NCBI GenBank assembly: GCA_015499995.1
Contig: JADNRV010000095.1
Span: 62,001 to 126,000 of the forward strand
Source: Flammula alnicola
Lineage: Eukaryota; Basidiomycota; Agaricomycetes; Agaricales; Strophariaceae
Direction of reading: 5' to 3'
Length of the DNA: 64,000 nt
A model generated the notes under the pieces. It made no database searches. It had not been told where the DNA came from and worked only from the letters and a program-made list of their open reading frames with translations. Positions within the stretch are counted from its first letter, which is position 1, and each line of letters opens with the position of its first letter. The translations under genes and the position numbers were made by a program. Below, one piece after another: positions 1 to 10,662 of the stretch.

Positions 1-480
1 TCAGGAGAACGAATTAGTGCGTGAGAACGAATTAATCCGCGGGATGTCGTTAAGCAGGATGAACAAATCAGAGCGCATTTATTTATCCAGAGCAATAATT
101 GAAACAAGGGATGTATGAATCAGGGCGTATTTATTCATTGAGAACAACAGGATAGGACAGATGTACAAATGGGATCACATTTATTCATTGAAAGCAACGG
201 GATGGATCAGGAGAACAGATTAATGTGTGGGATATATTTAGATGGAATGAACAAATCGGAGCGCATTTATTCATCGAACATCAGGATGGATAGGGAGAAT
301 GGATTAATACATGAGGGGGAGAAAAAAAGGAAGGCCATTTATTCGTCAAAGGGATGTACAAATTTATCCTCTATGAAGGGAAGTACATAAGGATGAATTA
401 ATCTATCAAATGAACCAGGGTGGGTAGAAAGGATAGATAAATTGAAAGGGATTTATCGATTGAAAAGCGAAGAAAATCTT
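1..480. repeat. degenerate minisatellite-like repeat block
   Basis: The block repeats two alternating motifs with drift: one like GGAGAACGAATTAATG and one like GAACAAATCAGAGCGCATTT followed by ATTCATCGA. At least four to five imperfect copies are visible, and the block is probably cut by the window start. Short open frames inside it translate the repeat and are not genes. Confidence 0.7.
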
Positions 481-609
481 GGCTGGTACAGGCCTCATGA
501 ATTAATACATCCCCGCTGGTTACTGCATTTTGTTGACAAGGACTTTACAGCTACTACTGGGTTCTTATACATCAAAAGGACACAATTGCCTGAAAAAGGC
601 TCTACATAA

Positions 610-1449
610 CTACAATCTCATCCCAATAGCCGTGCAGACTCCTTTGATCTGTGTCTTTTTCAGTCTATTCCCAACCGGACCAATATACCTAGTGTAATAT
701 GCCTTCAAGTCATTGTCCGACAAGTGATGGACATCAATCATGGTGTTGAGAGCTGGAAGATTATGCTATGGTGAATGCATAAGTGAGTACAACCATCAGG
801 AGCATGAATGAAGATAAGCTTATCATACCTGCATAACTGGATCTGACCCATCTGCGAAAGGGACGTGTTTGTAGTTGAAGTCTAATCCATCACCGACGGA
901 CATGTTGTAGCTCTTCAGGATTAGCATTCAGTGTTGAAGACAATAGTATGATATAAGCACCACGCACGAGCGCACAAGTTCGCTCAATGGAAGTAAGCTT
1001 CACATCAAACCTATCCATCTTTTCGTGAAACTGGTCCATCGAGGTTTGTAGGCCGTCTATCGAGGTCTGTAACTCGCTTTTGAGTTGGGTTAAAGCAGGC
1101 TGTAACCAAGCTGGCGCAACGGCACCCGCTTTCACAGATGTTTAGACGAAAAATTACAGGTGCGAAAAGATCAGACTTACCGTCGCCGTGTGTAAGCTTA
1201 GATGAGACAATTTTTGTCTGGTACGTGAGTGCGTCAGAAAACACGGCGGGAGGCACAACATCAGCTTCTGTGTATGTGTCGTCAGAGTGACATTCATGCC
1301 ACAGTGGCATAGAAACGCTCACTGTATGCCAGCTCAGCACATTTGACATAGAAGTAGGCTCTAGTAACGTCTTCATGAGAAGGCGGGTCCTGTGGAACAG
1401 GTGGAAGAGAGACATTGCGATTGGGAGGAGGCAAAGTAACAGGCGCCAT
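610..1449 (-). CDS. Mug135-like protein, five exons
   Basis: I recognise this as a Mug135-like basidiomycete protein of unknown function. No single open frame shows it; splicing does. Exons on the minus strand are 1449-1323, 1267-1181, 1128-968, 912-829 and 765-610, with introns of 52-63 bases, good GT-AG borders and a CTAAT branch-like site in the third. The lengths sum to 615 bases (204 residues plus stop). Landmarks in order are a proline-rich start, DVVPPAVFSDAL, VAPAWLQPAL, a heptad-like coiled coil, then VPFADGSDP and HNLPALNTM, which I associate with the Mug135 C-terminal domain. The family is named after a fission-yeast meiotic gene and has many copies in agarics. The function is unknown. 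The minisatellite lies downstream and the LTR element upstream. Confidence 0.8.
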
Positions 1450-1935
1450 GCAGAATGAAGAGAACAATGGCAAAGTGATTTTTCACCGCGGGGTGAATCT
1501 GAGCGAGGGATGAGGAGAGTGCAGAAGTGGTCGAAGTAGAAGACTTAAACTTAAAGCAGCAGGCATCACGTAGAAAAGGAGCGCGTCAGGTCATGTGACG
1601 TGATATGTCAGACGATAAAGTCTAAGCGCAAGTACAGTAGCGCTCATCTGTTCACGCCATGGGTTTCATCAGTGGCAGATATGTCTCTCCGTCTTCCTCT
1701 GCGTGTATACCAACGTCTTCCAATGGAGTCAACGCGTTGATCATTGAGATGTACTCTTTACCAGGAGGCGGTTTGAGTTACAGGTTGGTTTCATTCGTTT
1801 GGTTTCTATTCGCATTCCTCTTGCTTCTTGTGATTCGCGCTTTCTTGTCCTTTATGTTCTTTTTGATTCTCCCTCACCTGCTGTGCCCCTTTCATTTTCT
1901 TTACTTTTCACTTTCATCTCTTCTTTCACCCTTTC
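1450..1935. other. intergenic stretch, nothing assigned
   Basis: This holds the probable promoter of the Mug135-like gene and a pyrimidine-rich tract with a short hydrophobic open frame (1659-1946) that runs into the LTR. I do not believe that frame is a gene. The last five bases (CTTTC, 1931-1935) are one copy of the LTR-element target duplication. Confidence 0.5.
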
Positions 1936-2160
1936 TGTTGAAGTAACCGTGTCCGCGTCGGTTACTCGGATTGAATAGGGACCCTCGCAATCGAGCGAGG
2001 GCTTCGTCTCTAATTTACACTAGCTATATACGATTTACATAGCAGTAATGACGAGCCCACGTGGTAAAAACTAATGTGAAATAGATGAAGAACGTGCGAG
2101 GCCATACCAAGCATACACCAACGTCGCATGAACCTTTTGCGTGCGCTCAATATTCCAACA
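1936..2160 (-). repeat. 3' LTR of the copia-type element
   Basis: This 225-bp copy is identical to 3692-3916 and is bounded by TG...CA on the minus strand. It is the downstream LTR relative to gag. Confidence 0.93.
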
Positions 2161-2297
2161 CACCCCCGTGAGCGCAACGCAAAGAGAAAAGGAGAAAAGA
2201 GAAACAAAATAGAACCAAAAACGACAGGCGCACCTCAGCACCCCCGCAAAGAAAAAGAATCTTGCACCCCCGTAAGTCCTAAACCACAAAATAAAAA

Positions 2298-3164
2298 TCA
2301 GAAAACCCCATCACTATCATCGTAGTCGTCCTCGGAATCTTCTTCGACTGCCGCTGCAATATCTCCCTTCTTTTTCTTCTTTGACTTCTCCCACTCCAAC
2401 CTCTCTGGACATTCAGACTTGTAATGCCCCTTCTTGTCACAGAAAAAGCAGGTAATGTCAGCTGCAGCCTGAGTGGTGAGACGCGAAGTCCTCGAGGTAG
2501 CACCGCGAGTAACAACCATTGCTTCGTCGTGTTCATCCTTGGAGTTGTCGTCACCATCGGGTTTGGCCTGGCGAACCTCCTCGTTAAGTAAGCGAGCAAT
2601 AACGTGGCTGAGGGTGAGCTGATCGGATGGCGTAGCATCGAAATTAATGATAACAGCGTCATAGGTAGAGGGAAGACCCATCGTAAGGGCGAGAATCTTG
2701 TCCTGGTCGACAACTTCAACTCCGGCCTGCTCAAGGCGGAAGGCAAGACCCTGGACTTCACCAATCCAAGCTTGCATTGTCTGCGTCTTCGTTTTCTTCA
2801 TCGTAAGGAATTTCCGTCGTAACGCGAGGCTTGTAGCAAATCCGGCGGCCCGGTGAACGCTCTCCAAAGTGACCCAGATATCGTGCGGGTCGGTCGAACG
2901 CATACAATGGGCCAATTGACCATCCTCGACTCGAAGGACAATCTCAGCACGAGCTTCGCTCATCTTCGTTGTATCCCTTCCCTTCTTCTTCGTCTCGAAT
3001 TCCTTCTTGATTTCGTCAGCTGACTTTCCATCGCCATCCACCTTGATGTCGATCATGGTCCAAAGGCCTGCGCGGATGAGCACAGCTTCCATTCGTAGAG
3101 CCCATTCAGCATAGTTAGTGTCGTTGAGGCGACTGAAGCGTGGGGCAGAGACCTCGGAAGTCAT
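2298..3164 (-). CDS. copia-type Gag polyprotein with zinc knuckle
   Basis: This uninterrupted 288-residue frame has the layout of a Ty1/copia Gag of the UBN2/retrotran_gag_2 type. It starts with RLNDTNYAEWALRMEAVL, has a helical body containing ETKKKGRDT and QAWIGEVQGLAFRL, then a CCHC zinc knuckle (CFFCDKKGHYKSEC, about residue 240) that would bind RNA, and an acidic C-terminus. The start lies about 530 bases from the 5' LTR on the minus strand. Gag normally assembles the particle in which reverse transcription occurs; here no polymerase follows. The frame shows no stops, in keeping with a recent insertion. Confidence 0.9.
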   Translation of the reverse strand: MTSEVSAPRFSRLNDTNYAEWALRMEAVLIRAGLWTMIDIKVDGDGKSADEIKKEFETKKKGRDTTKMSEARAEIVLRVEDGQLAHCMRSTDPHDIWVTLESVHRAAGFATSLALRRKFLTMKKTKTQTMQAWIGEVQGLAFRLEQAGVEVVDQDKILALTMGLPSTYDAVIINFDATPSDQLTLSHVIARLLNEEVRQAKPDGDDNSKDEHDEAMVVTRGATSRTSRLTTQAAADITCFFCDKKGHYKSECPERLEWEKSKKKKKGDIAAAVEEDSEDDYDDSDGVF

Positions 3165-3287
3165 TGTAAGCAGGGAAATGATGAGTCGGAAAGGGCCAAG
3201 GCAAGAATAAGGGATCTTCAGTTCTTCTGCAGTGGGTATCGGTACTGCGGCCGCCTTCCGCAGTTTATAGGTACTGCCACCTGTCGT

Positions 3288-3606
3288 TAGGGAAATGCAC
3301 GGGTAACCCGTGGGTGTCCCGGCGCCTACCCATACCCATACCCGCCAGTACCCATACCCGTGACCCGCACGGGTTTACCCGTCAAAATGGCGCCCAGAAC
3401 GTCGAAAACGGTGGAGAAATGGCTGAGATACACTCAATTTCGATGATTTTCACGAAATTAGGTGTATCTCCATCAATTCTGCACCGTTTTCGACGTTCTG
3501 GGGCTTGTTTGGATGGTCGCGGGTATGCGAATTGGTACCCGTACCCGTACCCGTCAGTACCCATACCCGTGACCCGTGCGGGTTTGCAAACCCATGCATT
3601 TCCCTA
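3288..3606. mobile_element. fold-back (MITE-like) element inside the LTR element leader
   Basis: The segment is bounded by 17-bp inverted ends reading TAGGGAAATGCA[C/T]GGGT. Next to each end are arrays of ACCCAT/ACCCGT. Inside, CCCAGAACGTCGAAAACGGTG (from 3393) is matched in reverse by 3482-3503, and GAGATACAC pairs with GTGTATCTC, so most of the element can fold on itself. CTGTCGT occurs just before the left end and four bases after the right end, which may be an imperfect target duplication. There is no coding capacity. A TAGGG start would suit a hAT-derived element, but this is not certain. Confidence 0.7.
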
Positions 3607-3691
3607 CAGGCTGTCGTCGAGGAGAAATATGTAGGAGCGAGAGTGATGTGTGTGCGAAGAGACTCGAGGTTGAGAGTATAATGCTCGATTG

Positions 3692-3916
3692 TGTTGAAGT
3701 AACCGTGTCCGCGTCGGTTACTCGGATTGAATAGGGACCCTCGCAATCGAGCGAGGGCTTCGTCTCTAATTTACACTAGCTATATACGATTTACATAGCA
3801 GTAATGACGAGCCCACGTGGTAAAAACTAATGTGAAATAGATGAAGAACGTGCGAGGCCATACCAAGCATACACCAACGTCGCATGAACCTTTTGCGTGC
3901 GCTCAATATTCCAACA
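3692..3916 (-). repeat. 5' LTR of the copia-type element
   Basis: This is identical to 1936-2160. It is upstream of gag on the minus strand and should carry the element promoter. Confidence 0.93.
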
Positions 3917-5510
3917 CTTTCTGCCTTGGAATGTGTACTTATCATGTACCTTTCTCTCTAGGCCGACCGCCTCTCCAAAACAATTGCTACCCTCGCCTGG
4001 CTCTTCCACGTCCAATCGTCCGGTATCTATTCCCGCTCGCTCGATTGTTACTGCACTATCCAGTGCCAAAGGAGCCTATTGAGGCATTTGAGAAGCACGT
4101 ACGTGCTTCACGACATTCTCTCTTCACTCCAGTCTCCTCTAATTAGTCGCTTCCATCATCTCGACCACATGTTTCTCTTTCTGTCCTCCTTCTCCCTTTT
4201 TGCTCGTCAACTGATATATGATATGATTCGCGTTAACAGGTAATTACAGCGGTGAATTACACAGGCGAATCAAGAGAGTTCCTCAAGAAGCGTACAAATA
4301 GAATACACATCGCTCAACCACCGCAGTCTCTCATGCCACGAGACTCTAGCAACAAGCATCGCTCGCCATCCATCAGTCATAGCGGATCCTTTCCAGACGA
4401 TGCCAACCCCACCGGCGGTGGCGGCGGCAACAACTGCCTATCCTACTACTTCAGCCAAAACCAGGGTACCCATACCCGTACCCATCCAAGTTTCAACAGG
4501 CCACCGCAGTCCGGACGCGGACGCCAACACGACGCATCACAGCACCTTCTGGGTTTTCGAGCTCGGGTAAGTCGTTAATTCCTTTTGTATTTTTCTCCAT
4601 TCTTTCGTTCTCTTCTACCGTTCTCATTTCCGATCGTTCACGATCTTCTGGTACTCTCTTTCCACGCGTCTTTTTTTTTCATCATTTTCACTCGATTTCT
4701 CTCCTTCTTTTCGTATTTCGTTTTGCTTATCTATCCCTCTTCCGGCAGAATCTAACGTATCCCGGTACCCACCAAATCATCCACCACCGCCCATGCCACC
4801 GGCAACCCCGACGCCCCCGGCTCTGGCAACTGGCTTGACTTCCTCTGCGGCTCAGACCCCTCCAGCGGGCGAGAGTCAATGTTCTGGGAGCCTGGAGGCG
4901 GCTCTGGCGGTCACCGTAGTGGTATGTTCGGTGGTGGTGGCGGGGTGAAAGAGCGCGAGCTGGGAGCTCTGCTGGTACGGGGGCAAGTGGAGAGGGTGGG
5001 ATGGTGATGAGCATCAGCAGTGGTGGCGCGAAGAGGAAGGTCGACGAAGATGTATGTGGGTGCGGTCCAGGGTGCTGGCGGCGTCAATGGACATGGTAAT
5101 GTGAATGGCTCCTTGTTGTTTTCTTTCGATCTCAGTTTTGATTTCATATTCGTATATGTATTGTTCATCGATTGAAATCTTTGTGTGTTTCTTTAGGACT
5201 GTCTCCTCCCAATTGGATCCTGGCTAGCTGCAAATCTGCGTTGAATCCAACCACCAGGACCATCTCAGGACGACAATTCGACTATGGGTTAGGGTCGTAT
5301 TGTAACGCTACGAGTAGCCAGCTATAAGAATAACATAAGATGGTAGGGAGGTAATGACACCTCCAAGAGACAAGAAGGATTGGCCGTCCAATCCACTGCG
5401 ATAGAATAGGAATTTTGATTTCTATCTGGTAGCAGATATTTCCTTGTAGCATCAAATTATTTCCCTTTTTGGCGCTTGAAGTGAGTCGCAATATTATATC
5501 GCCAAGTTAA
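3917..5510 (+). other. coding-like debris, no gene model
   Basis: Several Gly/Pro/Ser-rich open stretches occur, notably 4252-4578, which ends at a consensus donor GTAAGT, and about 4750-5030 after a pyrimidine tract and CAG. They do not join into a protein I recognise. A short (TACCCATACCCG) run near 4468 resembles the ends of the fold-back element. A host gene broken by repeats is possible; I assign no function. Confidence 0.3.
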
Positions 5511-5577
5511 GGGCGTCCAGGAAAGGAAGGACTATGACGTCATAAGCACTTCGGAGTCTGCCGAGTAGATAAATCGC
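5511..5577 (+). repeat. 67-bp dispersed block with a CRE palindrome, copy 1
   Basis: The block starts GGGCGTCCAGGAAAGG, contains ATGACGTCAT and ends ATAAATCGC. It matches 62724-62789 in the same orientation with about three differences. TGACGTCA is the palindrome bound by ATF/CREB-type bZIP factors and ATAAAT is TATA-like, so the block could be the promoter core of a repeat family. The flanks of the two copies differ. Confidence 0.75.
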
Positions 5578-5888
5578 TTGGACCGCATGAGACGCAGCTT
5601 CCCTCTGATACAATGCCCGAAGTCCCTTATCTCTTGGTTCAAAAACAGACATCTGGAGTGTGTGAAATCTTTGCGAATGCCTTGTTCGACGTCTCCCCTG
5701 ACAGTCGAGTGCGGGCGTTGCTTGATGGTGCGAGTGAGGCGGTTTGGGCATCCGTGGAAATGGTCGACATGTCTCCAGAAAGGCTTGTAATCCACGCATA
5801 TACGGTGTGCTAATTCTACCAGATATTTTTGTTCCTTCTCATTTTCGTATAGCTGCTCAACCCCATACCGAGTTTCCTCGGGCAGACC

Positions 5889-7570
5889 ATGGCTTCTATT
5901 GGCGAACAGCTTGGCAACTTAGATGACGATTTTTTTCAAAAGAACGTGGTTCCTTGGCCTCCAGAGACCCCACTTTCATCTCTGGGAGCCACGGATGGGA
6001 CGGTTGTCGTTTTTTTCAGTGCGTATCCACCTTGTAGAATGCTCTATGTCTGAGAGTCTTTGCAGGAACATCTGGAAAGCGGGCGCATTCTGTCACGGAA
6101 ACCTCGTTTAGTCGCATGAAGCGTTCCAAGCTCGCTACGATCGCACCATCAACTATGGCCCAGCCTTCTAATTACGAAAGTAACCAAAAAGTTCCCTCCG
6201 AGAAGATCCTAGACGACCGTCCTAAACCAGATGCTGACATCGCCCCTATTCCCCTCCTATATGATGGCTTTGGCCAGTTTCTGGACATTTTTGACGGAGG
6301 AACCGATGTCCCAGGTCTGTCTGAAGTAAATGTCTCAGAACTACAAAATGCGGTTGATGAGTTCGCGCAAAAAATGTGTTGCTTCTATGACAACGAAGAT
6401 GGACGAAGGACTGTGGCCCTACCTGCCCTCGACTGCATTTTTTCTGCACGCACCGGTACCACAATTCCTTCGCTCCACGCTGCGGCCATTGGTTCTATAA
6501 GGACAGATGGCCACAATGTGGCGGAACACGGAGGAGGCGCACTGGTCGCCAAGTTCAAGAATCGATCTGCTGGCAATAACGCCATTCCCGAAGTAGAGCT
6601 CACGGGGTACGCCGCGCGTTTGCATGCGACGGGAATGGAAGATCACCAAGACCTTTTTGAGAGATGGAGAGTACCATCCCTTGGGTTGACTGTCGTTGGT
6701 GAGCTATGAACATCTGTGATGTTTCGGCGACAAACTGATCATTGCATCATCCCAGGCGCCGATGTGAGGTTTTATGCTCTCATTGCAGTTGATCACCAAT
6801 ATCGACTCGTGAGCCTCACTCCCGGCCTATCATGCATCCCATCTGCTTCCGATGGCCACGATCGCAAGGCTCTCTACAGAGCCTTCGCCGCTGCGTCGGT
6901 CCTACAGGCTCGTATTCTTCAGGACGCCCAGAAGTTCCTTATCCAGCCAGCACCTAAGATCCAACCTACCACTCGCCGCTTCCCGGCGGTCACCAGATTG
7001 CGCAAAAGGGACTCACCCGACGAGTACCTATCATTCCAGATTCAAGGGTTCTATCCTGACCGACAAAGCTATCGTCTTTTATATCTCGCAGAGACGACAG
7101 GCCCTGTGAAGCGGACCATCGTCGTCAAGTTCGCGCGAGAGTATTCGGTTGAGTTGCATGCCTTCTGCGCTCAACGAGGCTATGCACCCCGCATCCTCGC
7201 TTTCGAACGTCTTCCTGGTGGATGGAAAGCAATCGCAATGGAGTATATTGCTTCTGGTGTCACAATCACCGAATCGTCAGGGCTGGACACCAACAGAGAG
7301 AGGTGGGCAAAGGAGTTATCACGACTCGTAGACGACTTTCATGCGGAAGGCATGGTTCATGGCGATCTGCGAGACGCGAACATAATCTGTAATGACCGGC
7401 ATGTGATGCTACTCGACTTTGATTGGGCCGGTCAAGATGGACAGGTGTTTTATCCCACCCCCAACCTGAACAGCGAGTTGCTTGAGGGTCGATCCTCGGA
7501 TAGCCTGAAAATTGCCAAAGAAGACGACAATCGGATCTTGAAGAAGACACTTGGAAAGCTGAGGAAGTAG
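5889..7570 (+). CDS. protein-kinase-like protein, three exons
   Basis: Exons 5889-6018, 6066-6698 and 6756-7570 join in frame to 1,578 bases (525 residues). The C-terminal third carries the kinase-fold catalytic loop HGDLRDANII (about residues 456-465; H456, D458, N463) followed by LDFDWAG in place of the usual DFG loop. The match is to the protein-kinase/aminoglycoside-phosphotransferase-like fold common in Agaricomycetes, not to a classical Ser/Thr kinase. I cannot see a clear glycine-rich loop. The N-terminal 350 residues contain conserved-looking stretches (GYAARLHATGMEDHQD, ADVRFYALIAVDHQYRLVSLTP) without a name I know. Substrate and pathway are unknown. The start is the first ATG before the exon 1 donor. 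Confidence 0.78.
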
Positions 7571-8525
7571 TCAATATGTCTCCAAAGGTGCTTTTGTCAT
7601 CGTAAAATTATACTATTTCCGGCATTAATGTAGCTGTACGCTCCTGGAGAAATGCTCTTCCAGCTAGTGTCTATAGTTTTTATTACCGCGCTTTTAGAGT
7701 GTAATAAGATTTGTGAGAATTTTTGGTGTGCTGTTGACATAAGAGTGAGATATATAAATTAACAACGCAAAGGGACCCACTGGCTGAACATCAGCCAACA
7801 CGGGTCCCCTTCGAGCCTTTCCCACTGTGGCAGTGCAATCTAGCCGTAGATTAGATGGCATCAGAGGCAGTCATGTACCGTGTAATCGAATGACTCCTTG
7901 CTTGCCTCCTGCCATCGCGTGCGAGCTACACCGCACGGTCTGCTCGACGCGTCTCCGAGAATCGGCTTCCTAGAGTCAAACCACATTGTACTGCTCCACT
8001 ACCTGCCCTCCTTCTCCAGCTCAAACTTCCATATCGATTTTTCCAACGTCACATTGTCATTTCATTTGATAGAGGCTTTTCGTATTTCTTATCCGGAATG
8101 CGCGGTACCGTGACTCGGAATTTACAGTTCAAATGCGATCCATCGGCTTCTTGTTCCAGCGATTCTAGTTGCCCGCGGCGATTTCCCGAATCCTAGGTTA
8201 AAGGACTAATTCTAGTGCCACTTATCTGGGTGAACCTCGGTGCTTCCTCTGTTTAACCTCGCATACATGATGGTCACTAGGTTTTCCGCTAGTGCTTCTC
8301 GACCCCTCAAAGCCGATACTATTCTAGTGCTGGCCGGCACTCGTCTGTTCAAACTCGCACATGACCGTCACCAGATTTTATAGAGAATAGCGACAGCTGC
8401 TCTTCTTTACAAAGATGATTACAGTTTGGTTCTCAAGGCTAGATTCTTTCACGCGATTTTAGAGAATAGATAAAAGCGAAGCATGCAGTGCAATTAATTC
8501 CGATTCAAATCGCTGAATATTCCGT
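7571..8525. other. intergenic region with a degenerate ~100-bp duplication
   Basis: Two related copies begin ATTCTAGTGC near 8208 and 8321, each followed by a stretch like TCTG(T)TTAACCTCGCA and ATGGTCACTAGGTTTT, the second diverged. The last 70 bases should hold the promoter of the GH30 gene. No gene is seen. Confidence 0.4.
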
Positions 8526-10055
8526 ATGAAATCGATCCTTCTGAATCGTTACACGGGTCTGCTCGCTGTTGTCGGCACTCTACTGGTGGGAAGTCCAACC
8601 GCGGCTGATTCCACCACTACGATCGACCCAACGGCGAATCGAGGGAGCTGGGAGGGATGGGGAGTCTCCCTCGCCTGGTGGGGCAAAATATTCGGCGACA
8701 GGGACGACTTGGCGGATATCTTCTTCACCATGAACTCGCCATCCTACAACGGCACCACAGTCCCAGGACTCGGCTTGAATATTGTGCGCTACAATGCGGG
8801 CGCATGCAGCTCGAACAGCATCAACGGCACTACGATGGCAGCGAACGATATATTGCCGAGTCGTCAGATGGACGGATACTGGATCGACTGGGCCAGCGCC
8901 GATCCGGCATCGTCCAGTTGGAGCTGGGGCGTCGACGTTAATCAGCGCAATATGATGGCGATGGCGAAGGCTCGTGGTGTCAATCGGTTCGAGCTGTTCT
9001 CCAACTCGCCGATGTGGTGGATGTGCAGCAACCACAACCCGGCCGGGGCAGCGGGTGGCGGTAAATGCCATTCTTTATTCTCCTTCATTCGGTACCGTAC
9101 TGATACTCAGTTCAATTTGGTGATAATAGGCGAGAATATCCAGTCATGGAACATTCAAAACCACGCAGTGTATCTAGCAACGATCGCCAAATACGCCCAC
9201 GACAATTGGGGCATAACTTTTACATCCGTCGAGCCGTTCAATGAGCCAAGTTCCGCTTGGTGGACCGACACTAACAACCAAGAGGGCAGCCATTTCAGCA
9301 TCGCAACTCAGATGCAAGTTATCATCTACCTCCGCACTGAGCTTAATAACCGTGGCCTGACATCTACCTTGGTCTCGGCCTCTGATGAGAACACCTACGA
9401 CCTGGCCACAGCGACCTGGAATAGCCTCAACGCCACCTCACGCACCAATGTCGGGCGCATCAATGTGCACGGCTACCAGCAGACAGGCGGTCGTCGTGAC
9501 CTGTTGTACACCGCGGCCTCAAGCGCTGGGCTCGATATTTGGAATAGTGAGTATGGAGACGCGGACTCTACTGGGCAGCAGCTCGCCCAGGACCTCCTGC
9601 TTGATTTCAGCTGGCTGCACCCCACTGCCTGGACCTATTGGCAGGCTATCGACGTTCCTGGTTGGGGTTTGATCGAGGGGAACATCGAGACGAGCCAACT
9701 CGCCGGCGTCGCCAAGAAGTACTACGTACTTGCCCACTTCACTCGGCATATCCGCGAAGGCATGCGAATCCTCGATTCGGGTAGCGATACTGTTGTGGCA
9801 GCATATGACGCGAGTAACCAAAAACTGATCATCGTCGCCGCCAACTTCGATGCCGGCCAGTATATCAACTTCGACCTGTCGGAATTCAGCAAGGCCTCCA
9901 GTAACGGCGCTTCCGTGGCTCGATGGTCTACCCACATGGATAGCGGAGAGCAATATGCCACTTACAGCGACACCTTTATGAGTGGAACCAAATTCTGGTC
10001 GTATTTTGACCAAAACGTCATACAGTCCTTTGAGGTGAATAATGTCAGTCTGTGA
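8526..10055 (+). CDS. secreted GH30 glycosidase, probable endo-beta-1,6-galactanase
   Basis: A hydrophobic signal peptide (about residues 1-27) is followed by a GH30-type TIM barrel. I see GWGVSLAWWG near the start, the acid/base glutamate in SVEPFNEPS, the nucleophile glutamate in IWNSEYGDAD, and a C-terminal beta domain. The overall pattern (ELFSNSPMWWM, NHAVYLATIAKYAHDNWG) resembles fungal endo-beta-1,6-galactanases, which cut the side chains of plant arabinogalactan outside the cell. The 509-codon frame contains a likely intron at 9061-9129 (GTAAAT...AATAG, 69 bases, no in-frame stop). Splicing it gives 486 residues and joins GGG to ENIQSWN, as expected for the family. There is no sign of decay. 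Confidence 0.88.
   Translation: MKSILLNRYTGLLAVVGTLLVGSPTAADSTTTIDPTANRGSWEGWGVSLAWWGKIFGDRDDLADIFFTMNSPSYNGTTVPGLGLNIVRYNAGACSSNSINGTTMAANDILPSRQMDGYWIDWASADPASSSWSWGVDVNQRNMMAMAKARGVNRFELFSNSPMWWMCSNHNPAGAAGGGKCHSLFSFIRYRTDTQFNLVIIGENIQSWNIQNHAVYLATIAKYAHDNWGITFTSVEPFNEPSSAWWTDTNNQEGSHFSIATQMQVIIYLRTELNNRGLTSTLVSASDENTYDLATATWNSLNATSRTNVGRINVHGYQQTGGRRDLLYTAASSAGLDIWNSEYGDADSTGQQLAQDLLLDFSWLHPTAWTYWQAIDVPGWGLIEGNIETSQLAGVAKKYYVLAHFTRHIREGMRILDSGSDTVVAAYDASNQKLIIVAANFDAGQYINFDLSEFSKASSNGASVARWSTHMDSGEQYATYSDTFMSGTKFWSYFDQNVIQSFEVNNVSL
9061..9129 (+). other. stop-free in-phase intron of the GH30 gene
   Basis: GTAAAT donor and AATAG acceptor, 69 bases (23 codons), no stop codon. If retained it would insert 23 residues between GAAGGG and ENIQSWN, which the family lacks. 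Confidence 0.75.
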
Positions 10056-10394
10056 GGTTGACTCACCCATTCACGACGACAGGCTTCTAACGGTGAGTGA
10101 TTCTTCCTTCTTCTAAGTCACTCTCCTTCTGAATAGACTTACTCTAGTGACCGTAAACCGTACTTACATGACATTTTGTATTATCTTACCAAGGCTGTAT
10201 ATTTTGGGAAAATGGAAAAAAGAAAGTTAGTGTTCGATTCCGTAAGACTTCCTTCAAATCGATTATTCCGTTCGTTCAGTCGTTAAATTCATAACTTCCT
10301 GTAACTTCGTTCCCGGTTCAAGCTCACTCCAAGTTCACTCCCACTGATGAGCTGAGCTCAATCCCTGGACCGAAGGCTAGAGTCGACTAGCCAG
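10056..10394. other. GH30 3' region, nothing else seen
   Basis: AT-rich flank between the galactanase stop and the first tRNA. No gene, repeat or clear terminator is recognised. Confidence 0.4.
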
Positions 10395-10489
10395 GCATTA
10401 ATGGGGTAGTGGTAACCTGGGTCGTTGCCATATTGGTGGTAAAATTGGGTATACTCGACCCGCCGGGAGTTCGATTCTCTCTTAATGCA
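10395..10489 (+). tRNA. tRNA-Gly(GCC) with a 24-base intron
   Basis: A full cloverleaf can be drawn. The acceptor stem is GCATTAA/TTAATGC with discriminator A, the D-arm is GGGT-AGTGGTA-ACCT, and the anticodon stem is GGTCG/CGACC with loop TT-GCC-A. The T-arm is GGGAG-TTCGATT-CTCTC. An intron at 10431-10454 follows position 37, the normal place. The box A sequence TGGGGTAGTGG and a downstream TATTTTT run fit RNA polymerase III transcription. The anticodon reads GGC/GGU codons. Confidence 0.85.
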
Positions 10490-10662
10490 ATGAACTATTT
10501 TTATCTCAAATGTTCACAATGTAGGCGGCCTTGGGAAACGGGTTTCTTGTAATGTAGGTACCGGTATAGCCTTAGGTAGTACTATTATGATTTAGAAGAT
10601 CCTTTGAGCCACTTCTCATGATCCAGCAATATATCATCCAAACGCACCCAAAAAAATCTCAT

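Larger units (their letters stand above)
1936..3916 (-). mobile_element. non-autonomous copia-type LTR retrotransposon, gag only, complete
   Basis: Two directly repeated 225-bp LTRs (1936-2160 and 3692-3916) are identical as read. They start TGTTGGAATATTGAG and end TACTTCAACA on the minus strand, so the termini are TG...CA. A perfect 5-bp target duplication, CTTTC, lies at 1931-1935 and 3917-3921. The only coding capacity is a Gag-like protein; there is no protease, integrase or reverse transcriptase, so movement would need enzymes from an autonomous relative. A purine-rich ACGGGGGTG precedes the 3' LTR. A separate fold-back element occupies the leader between the 5' LTR and gag. Identical LTRs suggest recent insertion. 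Confidence 0.93.

Noticed and set aside
1..480. CRISPR-like or telomeric repeat at the window start
   Set aside because: Units are degenerate and lack spacers of constant size; the host is a fungus and the motif is not TTAGGG.
1659..1946. 95-codon hydrophobic open frame
   Set aside because: Pyrimidine-rich DNA gives a Leu/Phe-rich translation; it runs into the LTR and has no homology signal or splice context.
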